From Luminiphilus sp. (GTDB lineage: Bacteria; Pseudomonadota; Gammaproteobacteria; Pseudomonadales; Halieaceae), in contig JAKMEU010000084.1 in assembly GCA_022425845.1 (NCBI GenBank), positions 1 to 7,141 of the forward strand: 7,141 bases of DNA, in the 5' to 3' direction. The number at the start of each line of letters is the position of its first letter. The stretch's first letter is position 1. Of the stretch, positions 1-6,301 are shown piece after piece. Both the position numbers and the translations under genes were made by a program. The notes below the pieces were generated by a model. The model was not told the origin of the DNA and did not search any database. It was given only the letters and a program-made list of their open reading frames with translations.

Positions 1-55
1 CCCCACCCCGCCACCCACCCCACACCCCCCCCCCCCCCCCGCCCCCCCGCCCCCC
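1..55. other. C-rich low-complexity contig end, likely artefact
   Basis: Of these 55 bases 47 are C, three are G, five are A and none is T; positions 25-40 are an unbroken C-run. The composition changes abruptly at position 56 into normal coding sequence. On the minus strand the stretch is a G-run with scattered substitutions, as produced when two-colour sequencing reads lose signal and are assembled at a contig edge. The reductive-dehalogenase-like frame stays open through it only as a Gly-rich string unlike the family, which supports an artefact and not a biological repeat. Confidence 0.8.
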
Positions 56-769
56 ATTTTCGAAGGGCGCATCGGTCAACACGGCGGACAGCCGGAATGC
101 CGAACCAAACTCAGGATTGATAATCGAGCCGTGCTTGCCCAACTCGCCAAAGCCGCAGGCGATAGCGGGGGGAATCATCAGTATCTTACCGGTCATCGGT
201 CCGGTCACAGCATCTGCCTGATACCCTTGGTCGCGTAGCCAGCCCGCCACTTTCTTGGCTGCGGCAGCGGCGCGCAGGTACTGTCGGGTGACGTCCTTGC
301 CGCCGCGCAGCTCAGGCACATGCTGCAACTCTTCATAATCGTGCTGAACGCCCAGCATAATCACGGTAGGTAGGCTGGATTCTTCGTGTTCGAACACCCA
401 GTCGGGATTGAGCGGTGTGACGCCGGTCATCTCGCAATCCCCTGATGCTACAAACTGTTCGAGTTCAGCAGTCCATTGGGCGGGGGTCTGCGTGATTTTT
501 TCAGCTGCCACCTCGGGTATTTTCTGGGCGACCACCTCTCGACGCTGCGCTCTCAGGTCCAGCATTTCCTCGTCGGGTTCTTCGCGGGCGTAGAACCATT
601 TTTGCGCCTCGCCAAAGCGCGCAGTTTCGGGGTCGGGAGCCCACCAAACCATGGATGGACGCCGCCGGTCTGGCTCATTAACGCCATTGACCCTGTTACC
701 GCTGTAGTCCCCAAGCAGGCGAGTGAAATTTTCGTCGGGTGTGAAGGGCTTGCGCTCATTTCGGGCCAT
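56..769 (-). CDS. Reductive dehalogenase-like protein, 3'-truncated at contig edge
   Basis: The 238 readable residues start at ATG 769, preceded by AAAGGGG at 778-784 with 8-base spacing; an in-frame TAG lies a little upstream, so the start is well fixed. Residues about 103-125 (ELEQFVASG...MTGVTPLNPDWVFE) and about 198-236 (IPPAIACGFGELGKHG, then IINPEFGSAFRLSAVLTDAPF) match the conserved core of the RdhA family, which uses a corrinoid and two [4Fe-4S] clusters to remove halogen from organic compounds. The related epoxyqueuosine reductase QueG has a similar fold, but the GELGKHG and NPEFGS wording fits RdhA better. The next expected element, the Fe-S cysteine motifs, lies where the sequence degenerates into C-rich noise, so cofactor binding cannot be confirmed. 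There is no Tat twin-arginine leader: the N-terminus (MARNERKPFTPDENF) is charged and soluble, suggesting a cytoplasmic non-respiratory type. Substrate unknown. The gene lies downstream of coq4 on the same strand. Confidence 0.75.
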
Positions 770-805
770 CACCTGAACCCCTTTCGACTGACACCGCTAC
801 AGACT

Positions 806-819
806 AGACCCAAGGGTCT
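806..819. promoter_or_regulatory. Short inverted repeat upstream of the dehalogenase-like gene
   Basis: AGACCC-AA-GGGTCT is a perfect 6-bp inverted repeat with a 2-base centre, 37-50 bases upstream of the ATG at 769. An overlapping alternative pairing, CAGAC (800-804) with GTCTG (816-820), also exists. No T-tract follows on either strand, so it is not a standard terminator. Position and symmetry would suit an operator for a dimeric regulator, but this is inference from one copy. Confidence 0.2.
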
Positions 820-921
820 GCTTTGGCCAGTTTTGCGCGCCCCAGGGCGCAGCGCGGGCGCCGCAGGCATGTCGGGGTTTGCTTCAGCCAGGGGGAGCGC
901 GATAGGCAGCATGGCGTGAGG

Positions 922-945
922 GCCGGTGGGCCACCTCTACAGGTG
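922..945. repeat. Small hairpin cluster just after coq4
   Basis: Directly after the coq4 stop there is a 5-bp hairpin, CACCT (932-936) with AGGTG (941-945) and a CTAC loop. It abuts GGTGG-G-CCACC (925-935), which can pair alternatively. No run of T follows in the coq4 direction, so an intrinsic terminator is not supported. The rest of the 770-951 spacer shows only the palindrome at 806-819, a GCGCCC/GGGCGC pair at 837-850 and the ribosome binding site at 778-784. Confidence 0.2.
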
Positions 946-951
946 CCGGGC

Positions 952-1692
952 TCAGGCCGTTGCGAGCTGCTCGCCCTGGAATCGGTGTGCTTGTTGGTAC
1001 TTGACCGGGGGTTGAAAACCCAGCTCCCGACGGACCGCTTCCAGAGGTTCAGCCAACCGTTTTTCCCAGGGTATGGCCAGCATCCACGCGGCGTTCAAGC
1101 CCAGGCTGCGACCTTCGTCGATCAGGGCGTCGACGTCCAACTCCGGCATTTCTTTTTGGAACTTTCGTTTCGCCATGCGAATGATGAAATCGATGCCCCG
1201 GTTGTGGACCTGCGTGGTCATAAACGAGAGCAGGCTCAACTCGCCGATGGGGTCACGACCGTACCCCGTCATGACGTGTTGTAGATCATGAATGTCCCGT
1301 AAACGGTCTGCAGTCCAGCGTTCATCGTCGCTAAACATACGATAGTCGCGGGAGGCCTCATGGCTGGATGCCACCAGACCGTCTGCTGAGAGGTTCTCAA
1401 GATGCACGAAGTTGTAGTAGCTGCGGCCGATGGAGCCTTCTGGCATCGCTTTCAGCGCATCGCGATCATTCAACACGTCGACAATGTCGGGCTTGTTTTT
1501 CAGCAGCTTGATGCCTTCGGGTACGCTGCGTAAGCGCGTTACGGGCTTACTGATGGTATCGCCACTGAGTGCTTCAATAATGCGGAATACCTGCCCCGTG
1601 TCGTCGGGGTCACGCAGCAGGCGCTGCATGGCAATCAGGGCGTTGAGAGGCCTGATTCTGTTTCGAACGACAAACCGCTTTAACGCATTCAT
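952..1692 (-). CDS. coq4: Coq4-family ubiquinone biosynthesis protein
   Basis: This 246-residue protein has the Coq4 signature: residues 135-151 read HDLQH, eleven residues, then E (HDLQHVMTGYGRDPIGE), the zinc-binding motif HDxxH-x11-E. Residues 83-95 (MPEGSIGRSYYNF) and the C-terminal PWEKRLAEPLEAVRRELGFQPP (208-229, quoted only for its PWE...PL..VR..LG..PP pattern) are also family-typical. In eukaryotes COQ4 is needed for ubiquinone synthesis and has been linked to removal of the C1 carboxyl group from the ring intermediate; bacterial homologues are less studied, so the exact step here is inferred. The length suits a bacterial member and no targeting sequence or membrane segment is visible. 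The start at 1692 is supported by AGGA eight bases upstream. It is transcribed away from the molybdoenzyme gene and towards the dehalogenase-like gene, 182 bases downstream. The family call is secure, the pathway step less so. Confidence 0.88.
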   Translation of the reverse strand: MNALKRFVVRNRIRPLNALIAMQRLLRDPDDTGQVFRIIEALSGDTISKPVTRLRSVPEGIKLLKNKPDIVDVLNDRDALKAMPEGSIGRSYYNFVHLENLSADGLVASSHEASRDYRMFSDDERWTADRLRDIHDLQHVMTGYGRDPIGELSLLSFMTTQVHNRGIDFIIRMAKRKFQKEMPELDVDALIDEGRSLGLNAAWMLAIPWEKRLAEPLEAVRRELGFQPPVKYQQAHRFQGEQLATA

Positions 1693-1799
1693 GTGACTGT
1701 TCCTGTTCTGATGTCCGCCCGATCGACAGTGTCACCGCAGTCTCTTGCGCTTTGCGATAGGGCAGGGCAGTGTAGCGTTTTCCAGCCAGTGTACCCGTC
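1693..1799. promoter_or_regulatory. Divergent promoter region between coq4 and the molybdoenzyme gene
   Basis: The 107-base spacer separates two divergently oriented starts and must hold the promoters of both unless they lie within the genes. CAGTGT occurs at 1727-1732, 1768-1773 and 1787-1792; the last two share G-N-CAGTGTA-N-C and are 19 bases apart, and the first is part of the symmetrical GACA-G-TGTC (1725-1733). A weak minus-strand -10 candidate, TACACT, is the complement of 1769-1774; I found no convincing -35 for either direction. Promoter elements are therefore only suggested. Confidence 0.4.
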
Positions 1800-3920
1800 A
1801 TGAGCGAAGACATTCAAAAGCACTATCGTGCCTGCCATCTCTGCGAAGCCATTTGTGGTGTCGTTATTGAAACCCGGGGTTCGGAGGTGGTGTCGATCAA
1901 AGGCGACCCGGATGATCCATTGAGCCGTGGTCATATTTGTCCAAAAGCTGTAGCTCTGCAGGACATACACACGGACCCTGATCGATTGCGAAAACCCGTT
2001 AAGCGCATTCGAGGCGCATCGGGTGAATACGAGCATCGAGAAATAGAATGGGAGGAAGCGCTGGATCTTGCCGCTGATGGCCTGGTCAGGACTATCCAGC
2101 GTGATGGTGTGGATGCCGTCGGTATTTACTTGGGAAACCCCAGTGTCCACAACTACGGCATGATGACCCACCAAAATGCGCTTTTCAGGCACATCAGGAC
2201 ATGCAATCGATTTTCAGCAACCTCTGTAGATCAACTCCCGCATCATCTGGTGTCGCTCTGGCTCTTTGGCCACAAACTGCTGTTCCCTATTCCTGACATC
2301 GATCGTAGCGATTATTTCTTGATGATCGGGGCAAACCCCGTCGCATCCAATGGCAGCATCTGGACCGTGCCCGATGTGCGCAAGCGCATCAAAGCCCTGA
2401 CCGGAAGAGGGGGTAGGCTGGTGGTCATTGATCCACGCCGGACCGAAACCGCGGAGCTGGCCAGTGAGCACCATGCGATTCGACCCGGTACAGATGCCGC
2501 CCTGCTGCTGTCCATGATTCATGTCCTTTATCGAGATGATCTGGTCCGCCCGCGAGATCTGGTTTCGCTGGTCGATGGCATCGACCGCGTTGGCGCAGCA
2601 GTGGCAGATCTCACCCCGGAGTGGGCGGCACAGCACACGGGCATGTCAGCCGATACGATATCCGCGCTGGCCCATGAGTTTGCCGGTGCAGAGAGCGCAA
2701 TATGCTATGGCCGGATGGGGGTTTCGACACAGCGCTTTGGTGCGCTGTGCCAGTGGGCAATTCAGGTCATCAATATCCTCACCGGGAATCTGGATCGCGA
2801 AGGGGGAAGCCTGTTCACCTTACCCGCGATTGATCAGGTTTCCGGTGTCGGTCCAGGTGGTTTTGATCGCCACCGCAGCCGGGTCCGGGGGTTGCCGGAG
2901 TTCGATCGGGAATTGCCCGTCGCCTGCATGGCGGAAGAGATAACGACCCCGGGTGAGGGTCAGATCCGTGCCGTATTTACCGGTGCGGGCACCCCTGTCC
3001 TCTCCACTCCGGCGGGGGAAGCCCTCGACGGGGCTTTGGAGGAACTCGATTTCATGGTGTCTCTGGACCCCTGGATCAATGAAACAACGCGTCACGCAGA
3101 TGTCATTCTGCCGCCCACGTCACCCCTTGAACACGACCACTACGATCTGGCATTTCACGTTAATGCCATGCGCAATACCACCCGCTTCAGCGAAGCTGTA
3201 TTTGATAAACCTGAGGGTGCGCTGCATGACTGGGAAATTTTTGAAGCGCTGGGGGAGCGGGTGGCCATGGCACTTGATCTCGATGCAAGGCCCTCTGTGC
3301 CGCCCCACGTGATCATTGATCATGGACTCAAAGCAGGTCCCTATGGCGACGGCACAGACCGCGCGTTGAGCCTGTCAGAACTGCAAGCCAAGCCATCAGG
3401 CATCGACCTGGGTCCACTCAAGCCGCAGCTACCCCAGCGCCTGAAAACCCGCAATCAACGCATTGATATTGCACAGGAGCCTCTGCTTGCCGACATCGAC
3501 CGCCTTCGCACGCAGCTCCTTGAAGCGGGAGAGGGGTACCGGCTTATTGGGCGCCGTCATGTGCGCGACTGTAATTCCTGGATGCATAATTTTACCCGCC
3601 TGGTGAAGGGGCCGGGGCGCTGTACGTTGCTGGTGAATCCCGCAGACGCAGAACGCGAAGGTTGGACCCCGGGAAGACAGGTGAGCATATCCAGCGGCGC
3701 GGGATCGGTTCAGGCCGAACTCGAGCTGAGTGAAACCATGATGCCCGGCGTGGTCAGCCTGCCTCACGGCTATGGCCATGGGCGAGTCGGAGTGCAAACC
3801 GCTGTCGCAAACAGTCATGCAGGCGTGAGTTGCAATACCCTGACGGAGGCCAGCTATCTGGACGAGCTAAGTGGCAATGCGGCACTCAATGGCGTGGGCG
3901 TTTCGATAACGTCGCTGTAG
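1800..3920 (+). CDS. Molybdopterin-dependent oxidoreductase, DMSO reductase superfamily
   Basis: This 706-residue protein should bind molybdenum bis-pyranopterin guanine dinucleotide and one [4Fe-4S] cluster. Cys12, Cys15, Cys19 and Cys47 form the N-terminal cluster motif CxxCxxxC-x27-C followed by PK. The central molybdopterin domain covers about residues 60-480, with cofactor-region patterns such as LMIGANPVASN (174-184) and VVIDPRRTETAE (208-219). The C-terminal molybdopterin dinucleotide-binding domain covers about 578-700, including LVNPADAEREG and LPHGYGHG. No Tat leader is present, so it is probably cytoplasmic. At the usual Mo-ligand site (aligned by eye with formate dehydrogenase H) residues 139-149 read SATSVDQLPHH, without Cys or Sec. 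Length fits single-subunit members related to formate dehydrogenase, assimilatory nitrate reductase and thiosulfate reductase, but the substrate is unknown and no partner subunit lies beside it. An in-frame TAG at 1773-1775 limits the start; no clear Shine-Dalgarno precedes ATG 1800. Confidence 0.87.
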   Translation: MSEDIQKHYRACHLCEAICGVVIETRGSEVVSIKGDPDDPLSRGHICPKAVALQDIHTDPDRLRKPVKRIRGASGEYEHREIEWEEALDLAADGLVRTIQRDGVDAVGIYLGNPSVHNYGMMTHQNALFRHIRTCNRFSATSVDQLPHHLVSLWLFGHKLLFPIPDIDRSDYFLMIGANPVASNGSIWTVPDVRKRIKALTGRGGRLVVIDPRRTETAELASEHHAIRPGTDAALLLSMIHVLYRDDLVRPRDLVSLVDGIDRVGAAVADLTPEWAAQHTGMSADTISALAHEFAGAESAICYGRMGVSTQRFGALCQWAIQVINILTGNLDREGGSLFTLPAIDQVSGVGPGGFDRHRSRVRGLPEFDRELPVACMAEEITTPGEGQIRAVFTGAGTPVLSTPAGEALDGALEELDFMVSLDPWINETTRHADVILPPTSPLEHDHYDLAFHVNAMRNTTRFSEAVFDKPEGALHDWEIFEALGERVAMALDLDARPSVPPHVIIDHGLKAGPYGDGTDRALSLSELQAKPSGIDLGPLKPQLPQRLKTRNQRIDIAQEPLLADIDRLRTQLLEAGEGYRLIGRRHVRDCNSWMHNFTRLVKGPGRCTLLVNPADAEREGWTPGRQVSISSGAGSVQAELELSETMMPGVVSLPHGYGHGRVGVQTAVANSHAGVSCNTLTEASYLDELSGNAALNGVGVSITSL

Positions 3921-4053
3921 GTCAGTTGCTTTACGACCACGGGCGTCTGGCTTCAGCCGGCTAGGACCACACTCGCCACATGGAACCTCCCGCGTGGCCT
4001 TGGTTTGCTGTATCCCGCTCTGGAAAACCTGCGGAGATCGTGTCGGATCGCGA

Positions 4054-4059
4054 TATACT
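4054..4059 (+). promoter_or_regulatory. Candidate -10 box for lipA
   Basis: TATACT differs from the sigma-70 consensus TATAAT by one base and ends seven bases before the preferred lipA ATG at 4067. No good -35 is seen 15-19 bases upstream. If used, transcription would begin at or next to the start codon, giving a leaderless or nearly leaderless message. This would fit the absence of a Shine-Dalgarno sequence there. Confidence 0.3.
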
Positions 4060-4066
4060 CCCCCCT

Positions 4067-5074
4067 ATGGATAACTCATCGCAGGATAACGGCATAGAAC
4101 TGATTCCGGTGCGGGCGGTGCCCAGCGGGGACAAGTTCACGACGGGTAAGGGCATACGCGCCATCAAGGATGGCATCAAGCGGAGTGCCGCCAGTGCTGC
4201 CCCACTGGAGAAGCCCGACTGGCTGCGCGTGCGTATCCAAAGTACGCCCAAATATGCCTCTGTGCGTGAGATTGTTCACGATCACGATCTCGCGACCGTC
4301 TGCGAGGAGGCGAAGTGTCCAAATATCAGCGAGTGTTGGAGTGCCGGCACAGCCACCATCATGCTAATGGGAGACGTCTGTACCCGGGCCTGTCAGTTCT
4401 GTGCCGTCAATACCGGCAATCCCAAAGGCTGGCTGGACCTCGATGAGCCAGGCAAAACCGCAAGGGCAGTGCAACTGATGGGTCTCAAGTACGTCGTATT
4501 GACCTCGGTCAATCGGGATGACCTGCCCGATGGGGGTGCTTCTCACTATGCGGCTGTGGTATCCGCGGTCAAGGCCTTAAATCCTGAAACGGCTGTGGAG
4601 GCTTTGACCCCCGATTTCCTGGGGGACACGGGTGCTGTGGAAACGCTGCTGGACTCCGGCATAGAGGTGTTCGCACAGAACATCGAAACGGTGGAGCGCC
4701 TGACCCACCCTGTGAGAGATTCCCGTGCCGGTTACCAGCAGACACTGGCCGTGCTTGAGCACAGCAAGCGTTACCGACCCGATACGATCACCAAAACGTC
4801 ATTAATGCTGGGACTGGGGGAATCTGAGGAAGAGATTGTCAGTTGCATGGAGGATTGCAGACGGCATGGAGTCGATGTAATCACCCTGGGCCAGTATCTG
4901 CAGCCCACCAGAAATCATTTCCCCATTGCACGCTACGTAACGCCGGAAGAGTTCGAGCACTATCGGCAACTGGGGTTGGAGCGTGGTTTTATGGAAGTTG
5001 TGTCTGGGACCCTCGTGAGGTCCAGTTACAGGGCAGAACGGGTGCTGGAGGGGAATAACGTGGGGCTGGACTGA
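4067..5074 (+). CDS. lipA: Lipoyl synthase (radical SAM)
   Basis: LipA inserts two sulfur atoms into protein-bound octanoyl groups to make the lipoyl cofactor of pyruvate and 2-oxoglutarate dehydrogenases and the glycine cleavage system. In the 335-residue form Cys79, Cys84 and Cys90 give the auxiliary-cluster motif C-x4-C-x5-C, Cys105, Cys109 and Cys112 give the radical SAM motif CTRACQFC, and the RSSY motif at 318-321 supplies the serine ligand of the auxiliary cluster. All expected key residues are present. The frame is open from an ATG at 3980 (364 residues), but those extra 29 residues have no family likeness; the start at 4067 gives a length near that of other LipA proteins. No lipB (octanoyltransferase) is adjacent, although the two are often neighbours. 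The stop overlaps the start of the next gene (TGATG at 5072-5076), implying translational coupling. Confidence 0.95.
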   Translation: MDNSSQDNGIELIPVRAVPSGDKFTTGKGIRAIKDGIKRSAASAAPLEKPDWLRVRIQSTPKYASVREIVHDHDLATVCEEAKCPNISECWSAGTATIMLMGDVCTRACQFCAVNTGNPKGWLDLDEPGKTARAVQLMGLKYVVLTSVNRDDLPDGGASHYAAVVSAVKALNPETAVEALTPDFLGDTGAVETLLDSGIEVFAQNIETVERLTHPVRDSRAGYQQTLAVLEHSKRYRPDTITKTSLMLGLGESEEEIVSCMEDCRRHGVDVITLGQYLQPTRNHFPIARYVTPEEFEHYRQLGLERGFMEVVSGTLVRSSYRAERVLEGNNVGLD

Positions 5075-6261
5075 TGCCGGACAAGGCGATTCGAAATCTC
5101 CTATACATCAGTGCCGTGCAGTCACAGAGTGGGGAGGGCGTACTGTCTCTCCAGAGCAGGATCAATATTGGCGTGCTCAGCCGGGATTTTGAAGTCTCCC
5201 TCGCCGTAGTGGGCCCGGTCACCGTTGAGGGCCTGCATCGTCTCAGGGTTGATCTGGGCCCTGTTCGTGTCACCGGTGGGTTTGAGAAGAGCGGTGCAGA
5301 TCGTGACTGCGATAAGGGATTGCGGCGATTGATGAAATCACGTTTCGGCGAAACAAAATTGAACGCCCGATTGCAAACAACCATCCAGCGTAACGTCGAT
5401 GCCTTTGATGCTGTGGTTGTTGATGGTTTGCTTTCCTGGCCCTATCGACCGGTTGAAACAAACATACCCGTGGCGTTTATCCCCTACGGACAGGGGGCGG
5501 CCAGCGAGGGTGACGACATGACCTCGGCGGAGAGCGATCTGCGCGAACCCTATTTGATGGAGGTGAGCTCTCAGGTTGATATGCTATTCATCCGCCCCAG
5601 CCTTGCATCGAAGCTGTCGGAACAGGGTGTTTCCATGCGTCGGCTTCAATATAGTTTTAGCCACCCCACGGGGGCCAAGCCCACACTGGCTGAGGTGGAT
5701 TTCAATCTCACGGAGCCCCGTATTGGTTTCAATGGCTACCTCGGCGATAAGGGCAATGTGGCAAGTCTGATGTGGTTTCTTGAGGAAATATGGCCCGTTG
5801 CCCAGCGGTCTATTCCGGGCGTTGAGTTTCACATTGTGGGTTCCGCCCCTTCGCGCGAGTTACAGCAAAAAATTGCCCGCCTGTCACGGGTCGTGCTCCA
5901 CTGGAGTACTGACGATCGGCAGCTTCTCGATCAACGGTGCAGGGTTGTTGTGGAGCCCCTCCTTTTCGAAAGCCACGTGGATGCCAAACTGATCAATGCG
6001 ATGGCCAGGGGCATACCAACGGTCACCACGCGCCATGCCGTGCGGCGAGCCCACTTCAGGATGCGCTCGGGCGTGGTTGTCTCTGATAGTCGCGAGGAGA
6101 TGGTAGTGGCTATCAATCGGTTGATGTCAGATTCAATTCAATGGAAACAGGCTGCTCGAGAGGGTATGGTCGCTGCTCGAGAACAACTGCCACGCTTCGA
6201 ATTGGCGCATTGCATCCGCCGGGAACTTAATCGCTTCAGTCGCGCAACCCTGCGCGTCTGA
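5074..6261 (+). CDS. Glycosyltransferase-like protein, GT-B fold, family 4 type
   Basis: The 395-residue protein has a weakly recognisable N-terminal half (about 1-205; it opens with RNLLYISAVQSQSG and contains VAFIPYGQG at 133-141) and a clear C-terminal Glycos_transf_1 type domain. Diagnostic stretches are RIGFNGYLGDKGNVASLMWF (216-235), IPGVEFHIVGSAPSRELQ (247-264), and VVVEPLLFES followed by AKLINAMARGIPTVTT (304-319). Such domains bind a nucleotide sugar and transfer the sugar to a lipid, polysaccharide or protein acceptor; neither donor nor acceptor can be read here. The usual LEAMA motif reads INAMA, with Asn308 in place of the conserved Glu that contacts the donor nucleotide, so activity may be altered or lost. 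No signal peptide or membrane helix is evident. The start overlaps the lipA stop by one base and no strong ribosome site is needed. nadK follows after 40 bases with no terminator seen. Confidence 0.72.
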   Translation: MPDKAIRNLLYISAVQSQSGEGVLSLQSRINIGVLSRDFEVSLAVVGPVTVEGLHRLRVDLGPVRVTGGFEKSGADRDCDKGLRRLMKSRFGETKLNARLQTTIQRNVDAFDAVVVDGLLSWPYRPVETNIPVAFIPYGQGAASEGDDMTSAESDLREPYLMEVSSQVDMLFIRPSLASKLSEQGVSMRRLQYSFSHPTGAKPTLAEVDFNLTEPRIGFNGYLGDKGNVASLMWFLEEIWPVAQRSIPGVEFHIVGSAPSRELQQKIARLSRVVLHWSTDDRQLLDQRCRVVVEPLLFESHVDAKLINAMARGIPTVTTRHAVRRAHFRMRSGVVVSDSREEMVVAINRLMSDSIQWKQAAREGMVAAREQLPRFELAHCIRRELNRFSRATLRV

Positions 6262-6301
6262 CTAACATTAGGCTGATGTCCAGGACTGAGACCCAATAGC
6301 T

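Noticed and set aside
25..40. C-run as a biological simple repeat or phase-variation tract
   Set aside because: It lies at the extreme contig edge inside 30 more bases of noisy C-rich sequence and replaces conserved coding sequence, which fits an artefact better.
837..850. GCGCCC/GGGCGC inverted repeat after TTTT
   Set aside because: The loop is only two bases, the T-run is on the wrong side for a plus-strand terminator, and no U-tract follows on the minus strand.
476..919. 147-residue open frame on the plus strand
   Set aside because: It lies mostly antisense to the dehalogenase-like gene, has no recognisable domain, and arises from GC-rich codon structure of the opposite strand.
823..1284. 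153-residue open frame on the plus strand
   Set aside because: It overlaps the antisense of coq4, whose protein is clearly recognisable; the product shows no family likeness.
1689..2192. 167-residue open frame on the minus strand
   Set aside because: It covers the divergent spacer and is antisense to the Fe-S end of the molybdoenzyme, which carries the real cysteine motif.
3948..3962. CTGGCT/AGCCGG hairpin and AGCCGGCT palindrome after the molybdoenzyme
   Set aside because: The stem is short with a 2-base loop and no T-run follows, so a terminator call is not supported.
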